From NCBI RefSeq assembly GCF_003003995.1, contig NZ_PVWF01000047.1:1-39309 (forward strand): a DNA stretch of 39,309 bases, read 5' to 3'. Each line of letters opens with the position of its first letter. Positions within the stretch are counted from its first letter, which is position 1. This DNA is from Pleurocapsa sp. CCALA 161. GTDB lineage: Bacteria; Cyanobacteriota; Cyanobacteriia; Cyanobacteriales; Xenococcaceae. Positions 33,184-39,309 of the stretch are shown here, one piece after another. A model generated the notes under the pieces. The model saw nothing but the letters and a program-made list of their open reading frames with translations, was not told the origin of the DNA and made no database searches. Made by a program: the position numbers and the translations under genes.

Positions 33184-35886
33184 TCAAAACTCCACCGCAA
33201 CCGAACCTCGAACAGTAAATGGGTCGCCAGGATAATTAAATCTAGTTCTAGAAGTATTTACAGATTCGATAAAATCAACATCAAATAAATTATCGAAGTT
33301 CAATCTTACCTGCCAGTTATCCCGACTGTAGAAAAGGGCAGCATTAGTGAGGAAATAGCTATCTGTCGTAAAACTATTGGGTAGTCCTCCTTGTCTTTCT
33401 CCGACAAAGTTAAATCCCGCACCAAAGCCCAATCCTTGTAAACTTCCTTTTTGAAGTTCGTAGGTTGTCCATAAACTGGCACTGTTTTCGGGTATTCCTG
33501 TCAGCTTACTACCCACAAATTCGGGGTCGGTATCTTCTGTCACTTCGGCATCGATAAAGGCATAGGAAGCAATAATGTTCCAACCAGGCATGATTTGTCC
33601 GCTCAGGTCGATATCAAATCCTTCACTTTGCTGTTCTCCCGTGGCAATAAGTGCTGAACCCACAGGATCGCTCGGATCGTTTACGGCGACGTTTTGCTTG
33701 GTAATGTTAAAGTACCCTAGAGTTGCTGACAGACGATTCTCTAGGATCTCGGCTTTAATTCCCACATCAAACCCTTCTCCTGTTTCTGGTTCTAAAGGTT
33801 CTCCATCAGCGTCGGTATTTTCTGTATTTGGCACAAAAGACTGAGAATAGTTGGCATATAGAGAAATCGGCTCAATCGGCTGATAGACTATACCAATGTT
33901 GGGAGTCACAGCATCGTCGTTTTGATTGGTTTCTTCGCCAGTTAAATTATCAGTCAGGTCTAGGTCAACGATATCGTAACGTACTCCTGCTGCTAGAATT
34001 AAGTTATCTAAAAGATCGATTTGGTCTTGTAGATATATTCCCAGTCGATCTGTCGTGCGATCTAAATCCTCAACGGGAGAAAGCTCCTCTCGATCGGGTA
34101 GAGGAACGGCAAAATAGTCTGGATCTGAATCAAAAATATCGATCGGACTAGCAGGTTCAAACAATACTCCAGATGATTCTTTCCCATCTGCACGAGATAG
34201 ATCGACACCAAACAAAAGATTATGCTTTAGTGAACCCGTATCGAATTTACCTCGAACATTAGTGAAGAGCGAAAACTCTTCGTTTTCTATTGCTTCAGTA
34301 GCATATAAACGAGTTAACTCTCCCGTTGATTCATCTACGTTGAATGGTAATGCTAAAATACCAGACGGACCATCATCCGAAGCATAGCGAAACCGATTGC
34401 GTAATTGCCAGTTTTCGCTGAAATTATGCTCTAAGGTGTAACCCACATTCAGGTTGGTAAATTCTTGGCTATCGTCGGGATTATTAGTTACTCGTTCTAA
34501 AGGAATATCGGCAATGCCCTCACCAAAGGCGACAGTGCCAAAGTTCACTGGATCGTTATCTTCCGCGTATTCCAGGTTGAAAGTTAAGTTAGTGCGATCG
34601 CCAATTTGCCAGGCGATAGTAGGGGCGATGAAAAAGCGATCTAGGCTGTCTTCAAAATTGCGAAAACTATCCTGCGTTCGATACAGTGCATTAAAACGAT
34701 AGAGCAAGTTACCATCGCCCGTTAACGGTCCCGATAGATCGATACTGGGACTATAAAAATTGCGGTTTCCTAGCTGAAATTGCAGATTATAATAGGGTTC
34801 GGCAAGAGGTTTTTTCCTCACCAGATTAATTATTCCTCCTGGTTCTGCCTGACCGAACAAGGTCGATGGTCCTTTTAAAATTTCGACTCGCTCTAGATTA
34901 GCTGTTTCTGGGGCTGCCGAATCTGCACTAAAACCAGGAAAACCGCCAAAACCATCTCGTGCAATTCTCGCATCCCTAAATCCGCGAATGGCAGCCTCAA
35001 ACGCCCGACCATCATTATTGCCCAAAAACGTTACTCCCGCAGCGTTTTCTAACACCTCTTCTAGCCCAGTTGCCTGCTGGTCTTCAATCACTTGTTGGGG
35101 AATCACCTGAATCGACTGAGGAACATCGCGCAGCGGTGCATCAATTCTGCCACCGATATCTACATCGGGAACCAAATATTCTTCTTCTGCACCCTGACCT
35201 GTGGCAATCACCTCTATTTCTTCATCAGGCTCTTCTGCTGTCGCTCTTTTAGGGGCAATGCTTAATACCAAACCGTCTCTACCTGGTAAGATTTCCGCGC
35301 TTGGTGTTTGGTTTTCCCCCGTAATCCTGACTTGGATACTATTATCATCGGCTTCATTAACTGTAATCCTACTAATTCCTGGCGCGGGGTTAAGTTCGGT
35401 AACGCCATTTCTAATTGAAAATGCTAAAGTGGCATCCAGGATATCAATTACTAAATCGTTACCTTCTGGCAAAATCAACGGGACTAATCTTTCACTTTCT
35501 GCGGTCGTTTTTAAAATTAACTCCAACCCTTCCGCAGTTTGATTAATTTCTACTCCCGTAACCCGCGTAACTCCTTGGACGATTAGATCTTGTTTCAAGT
35601 CAACTACAGATGGGGGACTAGGGAATTTCTCTACTAGAGCTTTCTCCTTGTTATGTGCCCTAAAGGATATATGCGAAGCGGTATCCCCTTGCGGGACACC
35701 TTCGGATAAAGCGATATCCTTTAGGACTCCTTTTCTCCCCGTCTTCCTGTCTGTATAAGTCTCCTCGCCTTCCCTGCTTTCTTGCCCTCCTGCTTTCTGC
35801 GCTAACGATATTTCTGCCACAGCAATTTGACCTATAGCAATTGCCAAAAACACAAAAAGATTCCAACCTAGTAAATACTTTCTCAC
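33184..35886 (-). CDS. AMIN-domain TonB-dependent siderophore receptor, cassette Y
   Basis: About 900 residues from the GTG at 35884-35886, which is preceded by AGGAG and begins a good signal peptide (RKYLLGWNLFVFLAIAIGQIAVA). The frame is open to a TTG at 35910. The AMIN domain (VTRVTGVEINQT to LVLSIAPKR), TonB box EIEVIAT, FhuA-type plug (DVPQSIQVIPQQVI, ERVEILKGPSTLFGQAEPGGIINLV) and barrel to VAVEF are complete. Between the signal peptide and AMIN lies an extra segment of about 60 residues, built from a low-complexity purine repeat and a 67-bp inverted-repeat insert. That makes this the longest of the four receptors. The barrel is closest to those of cassettes Z and X. Confidence 0.9.
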   Translation of the reverse strand: MRKYLLGWNLFVFLAIAIGQIAVAEISLAQKAGGQESREGEETYTDRKTGRKGVLKDIALSEGVPQGDTASHISFRAHNKEKALVEKFPSPPSVVDLKQDLIVQGVTRVTGVEINQTAEGLELILKTTAESERLVPLILPEGNDLVIDILDATLAFSIRNGVTELNPAPGISRITVNEADDNSIQVRITGENQTPSAEILPGRDGLVLSIAPKRATAEEPDEEIEVIATGQGAEEEYLVPDVDIGGRIDAPLRDVPQSIQVIPQQVIEDQQATGLEEVLENAAGVTFLGNNDGRAFEAAIRGFRDARIARDGFGGFPGFSADSAAPETANLERVEILKGPSTLFGQAEPGGIINLVRKKPLAEPYYNLQFQLGNRNFYSPSIDLSGPLTGDGNLLYRFNALYRTQDSFRNFEDSLDRFFIAPTIAWQIGDRTNLTFNLEYAEDNDPVNFGTVAFGEGIADIPLERVTNNPDDSQEFTNLNVGYTLEHNFSENWQLRNRFRYASDDGPSGILALPFNVDESTGELTRLYATEAIENEEFSLFTNVRGKFDTGSLKHNLLFGVDLSRADGKESSGVLFEPASPIDIFDSDPDYFAVPLPDREELSPVEDLDRTTDRLGIYLQDQIDLLDNLILAAGVRYDIVDLDLTDNLTGEETNQNDDAVTPNIGIVYQPIEPISLYANYSQSFVPNTENTDADGEPLEPETGEGFDVGIKAEILENRLSATLGYFNITKQNVAVNDPSDPVGSALIATGEQQSEGFDIDLSGQIMPGWNIIASYAFIDAEVTEDTDPEFVGSKLTGIPENSASLWTTYELQKGSLQGLGFGAGFNFVGERQGGLPNSFTTDSYFLTNAALFYSRDNWQVRLNFDNLFDVDFIESVNTSRTRFNYPGDPFTVRGSVAVEF
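35659..35725. repeat. 67-bp insert with 12-bp terminal inverted repeats inside the receptor gene
   Basis: CCTAAAGGATAT (35659-35670) and ATATCCTTTAGG (35714-35725) are perfect inverted repeats around a GC-richer centre with a smaller TCCCC-ttg-CGGGA hairpin. It is translated in frame as about 23 residues (LKDIALSEGVPQGDTASHIS). Similar translated repeats occur in many cyanobacterial proteins. Confidence 0.65.
35731..35797. repeat. Low-complexity CTCCCCGTC-type repeat in the receptor N terminus
   Basis: TCTCCCCGTCTTCCTGTCTG and related units; read on minus they are GACGGGGAGA-type repeats like those at 10124-10160. They encode the hydrophilic GGQESREGEETYTDRKTGRK stretch. Confidence 0.5.
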
Positions 35887-35930
35887 TATGCTCCTCACAT
35901 CATTACTCAAGCCCGCCTAAAAAGAGCTTG

Positions 35931-35950
35931 ATGCAAATTATTTTCAATTA
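35931..35950. promoter_or_regulatory. Candidate iron-response operator upstream of the cassette Y receptor
   Basis: ATGCAAATTATTTTCAATTA, 18 of 20 bases the same as 3957-3976. It lies 45-64 bp before the GTG start, in opposite orientation relative to its gene compared with exbB, as expected for a near-palindromic site. Confidence 0.45.
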
Positions 35951-36067
35951 ATTTAATTTACTGGAGAACTAAAGTTATTTCTAGAAATTTTGAACCGTAG
36001 CTGCATTTTTTTCCAAGACATTTTGCTAAATCTAGTTAAGGTAAGTAAATTTATCAATCGGTTTAAC

Positions 36068-37171
36068 TCAACTAACTTCTTGCCTTACTTGCATCTGAAG
36101 CACTTTAGGATTAACTCCGAACTGTTGGCGAAATGCTATGGCAAAATTACTGCGACTTTTGTAACCCACTGCTGCTGCAACCTCTTCAACGGACAGTTCT
36201 GAAGTCATTAATAGTCTTTTTGCTTTTCGCAAACGGTAATTTCGCAAGTAGCCAAAGGGAGTTGTATTATGTACCTGATGGAAGCCTTGATTAAGCTTGA
36301 AGCGATTTGTACCTACCTGTTTGGCTAACATCTCTGTGGTTGGGGGATTGATGCTCTGACTCTTTAAGATTTTTTCTGCTTGGTAGATATAGTTGAGATC
36401 GGATTTGTTTAAACGCGATCGCAGCATTCCTTCTTCAAAATATAGAGTAACTAAGTTCAAAGCCTTTTGTTTTAAATAAGCACGACGAGTTGTACCTTGA
36501 TATGGACAACTGAGAATTTGTCCGATAACTCGTTCCATTGTCGCGGAAATTAAATTATGACGTGCATATTCGATATCTTGTATCTCAGGATAAACAGTAC
36601 CGCTTAAAACTTGCTCTAAGGTTGCCTGAGAACTGTGAGAATCGACAGAAATCGTATCCTGTAGAACTCTTTCGAGCATTTCCTTGGTATTAGAACTGGA
36701 GTATCCTTTTCGGTACCGATATATGGAGCGAATAACTTGCTCGGCAATGTCGAGTGTTTGAGGGAACAATCTTGCCATAAATTCTTGAAGATAAATCGCG
36801 GTCGTGGATTGTTTAAAAACAATCTCTACGTTAAAAATTTGTTGTTGCGATTGCTTGATATGTATCTCTCTTAATCCAAAGCAAACGTCAAATAAGCTAT
36901 GTCTCGCATCAGCACCTGTAAGTGGAAAGCCAAAAGCTACAAAACTATTGTGACTCGGTATGTCAATTACCAAATTGCGATCTAGCCTATAGTTTTCAAT
37001 GACAAGGCTTAAATCATCCCGCAGCGGAATTTCTTGCCTGTATCCTTGACCTAAATGCGATGGACAGACCTGAATGCGATCGCTTTTATCCGAATGTAAC
37101 AACCTCGAATCCTTATAACTTCCCCGTTCGAGCCAGTCTTCATATCGCTCTAACATTAATCTCGTTACCAT
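36068..37171 (-). CDS. AraC family regulator, cassette Y
   Basis: 367 residues, the longest and most divergent of the four regulators. The C-terminal AraC domain is clear: TEMLAKQVGTNRFKLNQGF and VEEVAAAVGYKSRSNFAIAF-RQQFGVNPKVL. The N-terminal half has a PchR-like start (CPSHLGQGYRQEIPLRDDLSLVIENYRLD) but a longer middle with an added helical segment. It is upstream of the receptor gene by about 180 bp on the same strand. No convincing 21-bp direct repeat was found between them, so its binding site may differ. A Met at 37156 is an alternative start. Confidence 0.85.
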   Translation of the reverse strand: MVTRLMLERYEDWLERGSYKDSRLLHSDKSDRIQVCPSHLGQGYRQEIPLRDDLSLVIENYRLDRNLVIDIPSHNSFVAFGFPLTGADARHSLFDVCFGLREIHIKQSQQQIFNVEIVFKQSTTAIYLQEFMARLFPQTLDIAEQVIRSIYRYRKGYSSSNTKEMLERVLQDTISVDSHSSQATLEQVLSGTVYPEIQDIEYARHNLISATMERVIGQILSCPYQGTTRRAYLKQKALNLVTLYFEEGMLRSRLNKSDLNYIYQAEKILKSQSINPPTTEMLAKQVGTNRFKLNQGFHQVHNTTPFGYLRNYRLRKAKRLLMTSELSVEEVAAAVGYKSRSNFAIAFRQQFGVNPKVLQMQVRQEVS

Positions 37172-37212
37172 AATGCTAATAAAAATATATTGACGATTTT
37201 AAAAATAAACTG

Positions 37213-37228
37213 TTGCAAATATTTTGCA
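37213..37228. promoter_or_regulatory. TTGCAAATATTTTGCA palindrome upstream of the cassette Y regulator
   Basis: TGCAAA-TAT-TTTGCA is a perfect 6-3-6 palindrome 42 bp before the regulator start. Read on minus, ATGCAAAATATTTGCAA matches the 35931 element at 15 of 17 positions. Confidence 0.45.
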
Positions 37229-37259
37229 TTGTTATATGATATTGAGAAAATTATAAAAA

Positions 37260-37310
37260 CTAATTTAATAACTGTTCTTGCAGTTGCTTGAGAAAGATCT
37301 CCGTACCAAA
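37260..37310 (-). pseudogene. C-terminal remnant of a siderophore-binding protein gene
   Basis: On minus, FGTEIFLKQLQEQLLN followed by TAG resembles the C terminus of the cassette Y binding protein (IGTELYLEELKQQLLQ). The frame is closed by a stop just upstream, so only the tail survives. It suggests that another binding-protein gene once stood beside this regulator. Confidence 0.5.
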
Positions 37311-37512
37311 ACATTATGAGTGAATTCTCTTGTCCCTCCTGTATTCAAAGTTTGTTCTAATAGTTGCGCGACCGTGAGTGCTTTCATATCTCGATTTGAT
37401 TTAGGCAATCGCTTTATAGGTCATACATCAGTACGAATGATAAAAAGCCTGCCGTAGATAAGACTAAATCTAAGGATTTAATAAAAATATATAGTAATAA
37501 GTAAATTAACCA

Positions 37513-37527
37513 TAATGATTCTCATTA
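37513..37527. promoter_or_regulatory. Fur box upstream of fecD
   Basis: TAATGATTCTCATTA: 6-3-6 palindrome; read on minus TAATGAGAATCATTA, a common natural form of the Fur site. It lies 19 bp before the fecD start and predicts iron repression of fecD-fecE. Confidence 0.75.
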
Positions 37528-37545
37528 AGTAAGTATAATACTTGA

Positions 37546-38589
37546 ATGAGCAAGCAGTGGTTAGTTATTCGCCCGAAGGTATTACCAATATCGTTTCACC
37601 TCGATCGCCGAGTGCCAGTAATTTTGTCAATTCTGACTGCAATTACCTTGGTAGCAATGGTGTTTAGTGTGGGCTATGGAGAATATCCAATTTCGCCTAT
37701 AGATGTGGTCAAAACGTTGTTGGGTATACCTACAGCCAATGGGGACTATGCTTTCATTATCAATACCTTACGTTTACCCAGGACTATTGTAGCTTTCCTA
37801 GTTGGAGTAGGACTGGCGATCGCTGGTACGATTACGCAAGGCATTACTCGCAATCCTCTAGCTGCTCCCAGTATTATCGGCGTGAATGCAGGAGCGATTT
37901 TGGCTGCGGTAACATTACTAATTCTACTGCCCAATACTCCCGTATCTCTACTTCCCTTTGCTGCTTTTGGGGGCGCGTTGACAGTCTCATTGTTAATCTA
38001 TCTCTTAGCTTGGCAAGGAGGTAGTTCCCCCGTGCGGTTAATTTTGGTAGGTATTGGGTTTAGTTTAATTGCTGGTGCTTTAACCGATATTATGATTACC
38101 TTTGGCGAGATTAATACCGTATCTCAGGCTTTAGTTTGGTTAGCAGGGAGCGTTTATGGGCGTAGTTGGTCACAAGTATTTTCCTTAATTCCCTGGATTG
38201 TTATCTTTGGCTTAATAGCATTACTGTTAACGAGAGAATTAAATACCTTAAATTTAGGCGATGAAGTAGCTCGCGGTTTGGGAAGTCGGGTGGAATGGCA
38301 GCGAGGTTTATTGCTGTTAACCAGTGTAGCTTTGGCTGGTGCGAGTGTAGCTACAGCAGGTGCAGTTGGGTTTGTAGGCTTGATGTCGCCTCACCTGGGA
38401 AGACAGTTAGTAGGAGCTTCTCACGAAGGACTATTGCCAGTAGCAGCCATGCTTGGAGGAATGTTGGTAGTAGTTGCCGATTTATTGGGCAGAGTTTTGT
38501 TTGCACCTTTAGAACTCCCCTGTGGCATCATCACCGCTGCGATCGGTGCGCCCTATTTTGTTTATTTATTGATTAGTCAGAGGAAATAG
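37546..38589 (+). CDS. fecD: FecD-type iron-siderophore ABC permease
   Basis: 347 residues, FecCD/BtuC family with about ten helices: RLPRTIVAFLVGVGLAIAG, GITRNPLAAPSIIGVNAGA, LNLGDEVARGLGSRVEW, GAVGFVGLMSPHLGRQLVG, and the ending LELPCGIITAAIGAPYFVYLL. It is clearly a different subgroup from copies A and B, as expected for the second half of a permease heterodimer. It is followed after 41 bp by the ATPase gene. The fecC partner is not adjacent but 22 and 31 kb away, so the transporter is genetically split or pairs with a gene elsewhere. Confidence 0.88.
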   Translation: MSKQWLVIRPKVLPISFHLDRRVPVILSILTAITLVAMVFSVGYGEYPISPIDVVKTLLGIPTANGDYAFIINTLRLPRTIVAFLVGVGLAIAGTITQGITRNPLAAPSIIGVNAGAILAAVTLLILLPNTPVSLLPFAAFGGALTVSLLIYLLAWQGGSSPVRLILVGIGFSLIAGALTDIMITFGEINTVSQALVWLAGSVYGRSWSQVFSLIPWIVIFGLIALLLTRELNTLNLGDEVARGLGSRVEWQRGLLLLTSVALAGASVATAGAVGFVGLMSPHLGRQLVGASHEGLLPVAAMLGGMLVVVADLLGRVLFAPLELPCGIITAAIGAPYFVYLLISQRK

Positions 38590-38630
38590 CTTTTAGCTCT
38601 TAGCTTTTTTAAATCTTATTTTGAATAATT

Positions 38631-39309
38631 ATGGATCGCAGTACAAATAATATATCGCCTAGTCATCCCGTCTCCTCGTCCCTAAGTCTCCCCGTCTCCT
38701 CGTCTCCCCGTCATAATCTAGAAGCCAAACAAATAACTCTGGGATACGATGGTGCTGCAATTATCAGAAACTTGAGTTTGGCAATACCTGCTGGTAAAAC
38801 AACAGTGCTTGTTGGTGCTAATGGTTGTGGTAAGTCTACTCTACTGCGGGGATTAACTAGATTACTAAAACCTAAATCGGGTCAGGTTTATCTCGATGGT
38901 AAGGCGATCGCCAAACTCAAAGCGAAAACGGTAGCGAAAAAAATGGGAATGTTGCCTCAAAGTCCCGTTGCGCCTGAAGGTTTGACGGTAAGAGATTTGG
39001 TAGCTATGGGTCGTTATCCCTATCAAAGCTGGACGCAGCAGTGGTCAAAAGAAGATGAACTTCAGGTCGCCGAAGCTTTGTCAATTACTACCATGACGGA
39101 ATTAGCAGATCGTCCGTTAGACAGTCTTTCTGGCGGACAGAGACAACGAGCTTGGATTGCGATGGTATTAGCTCAAGATACGGATATTTTATTGCTAGAC
39201 GAACCGACAACCTTTTTAGATTTATCCCATCAGGTAGAGTTGCTAGATTTACTGGACGAACTTCAAAAAAGTAAGGGTAAAACCATTGTCATGATTCTGC
39301 ATGACCTAA
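38631..39309 (+). CDS. fecE: FecE-type siderophore ABC transporter ATPase (cut by window end)
   Basis: 226 codons are present and the gene continues beyond the window. Walker [10 protein letters not shown] (62-70), Q-loop Q110, signature LSGGQ (166-170), Walker B ILLLDE (186-191) and switch His 224 are all visible; GRYPYQSW and [10 protein letters not shown] are typical of FecE/FhuC. It energises iron-siderophore import with fecD. The first 28 residues ([16 protein letters not shown]) come from a CTCCCCGTC-type DNA repeat and are an extra, probably disordered, leader; the conserved domain starts near residue 30. No good ribosome site precedes the ATG. Confidence 0.9.
   Translation, partial: MDRSTNNISPSHPVSSSLSLPVSSSPRHNLEAKQITLGYDGAAIIRNLSLAIPAGKTTVLVGANGCGKSTLLRGLTRLLKPKSGQVYLDGKAIAKLKAKTVAKKMGMLPQSPVAPEGLTVRDLVAMGRYPYQSWTQQWSKEDELQVAEALSITTMTELADRPLDSLSGGQRQRAWIAMVLAQDTDILLLDEPTTFLDLSHQVELLDLLDELQKSKGKTIVMILHDL
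38668..38712. repeat. CGTCTCCTCGTCTCCCCGTC-type low-complexity repeat in fecE
   Basis: Tandem CTCC(C/T)CGTC units translated as Ser/Pro/Val/Leu at residues 13-28 of FecE. Third instance of this repeat class in the window, again at the N-terminal end of an iron gene. Confidence 0.55.

Larger units (their letters stand above)
37172..37512. other. Divergent region between the cassette Y regulator and fecD
   Basis: About 340 bp: the palindrome at 37213-37228, a binding-protein gene remnant (37260-37310) and, beyond it, AT-rich sequence in which I see nothing further I can support up to the Fur box at 37513. Confidence 0.5.

Noticed and set aside
35995-36060. 21-bp direct repeat between the cassette Y regulator and receptor
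   Set aside because: Candidate pairs such as CTTGGAAAA and GGTTCAAAA (minus) match poorly and the spacing is off, so no site is claimed.
36616-36822. 68-codon minus frame inside the cassette Y AraC gene
   Set aside because: It overlaps conserved regulator sequence in another frame and has no independent support.

Overview
The window is a cyanobacterial iron-acquisition island. HIP1 palindromes (GCGATCGC) occur in nearly every gene, the TonB-dependent receptors carry an N-terminal AMIN domain, and short dispersed repeats typical of unicellular and baeocystous cyanobacteria are present. Genus cannot be determined from the sequence alone. No rRNA, tRNA, CRISPR array, transposase or siderophore biosynthesis gene was seen.

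Layout. 1-3563: an MFS transporter, a secreted MORN-repeat protein and tonB, all on minus. 3564-5942: a divergent control region, then exbB, exbD and a periplasmic histidine phosphatase. 5942-8844: block A, made of a fecC-type permease, a broken hypothetical gene, mntP and the 3' end of an MFS gene. 8938-14345: cassette Z (AraC regulator, TonB receptor, two small opposite-strand genes, binding protein). 14534-17437: block B, a direct second copy of block A that ends inside an intact MFS gene. 17285-24231, all minus: cassette X (HTH-like 68-aa gene, VTT/DedA-like protein, AraC, receptor, binding protein, EntS/SchE-like exporter). 24774-30771: cassette W (Fur box, RhtX/FptX-like importer, AraC, then on the other side of a Uma2 gene a cupin and a receptor). 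30761-37171, minus: cassette Y (AraC, receptor, binding protein with a nonsense codon, exporter). 37513-39309: Fur box, fecD-type permease and fecE ATPase cut by the window end.

How it works together. Four AMIN receptors, each beside a PchR-like AraC regulator, are probably energised by the TonB-ExbB-ExbD set and deliver ferric siderophores to lipoprotein binding proteins. Inner-membrane passage has two predicted routes: a FecCDE-type ABC transporter whose subunits are scattered (two near-identical fecC genes, one fecD, one fecE), and a single-protein RhtX/FptX-like permease. The EntS/SchE-like exporters may re-export desferri-siderophore. With no biosynthesis genes in view, scavenging of several siderophores or synthesis elsewhere is inferred.

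Most notable observations: (1) a 2.9-kb direct duplication flanking cassette Z; (2) in both copies the same gene is broken by a 26-bp insert between CGCGA direct repeats, and removing 31 bp restores the frame; (3) a 170-nt non-coding stretch in the duplication is 169/170 identical although the coding parts have diverged more; (4) 21-bp-period direct repeats upstream of three receptor units, probable AraC operators; (5) a second AT-rich element shared by exbB and cassette Y.
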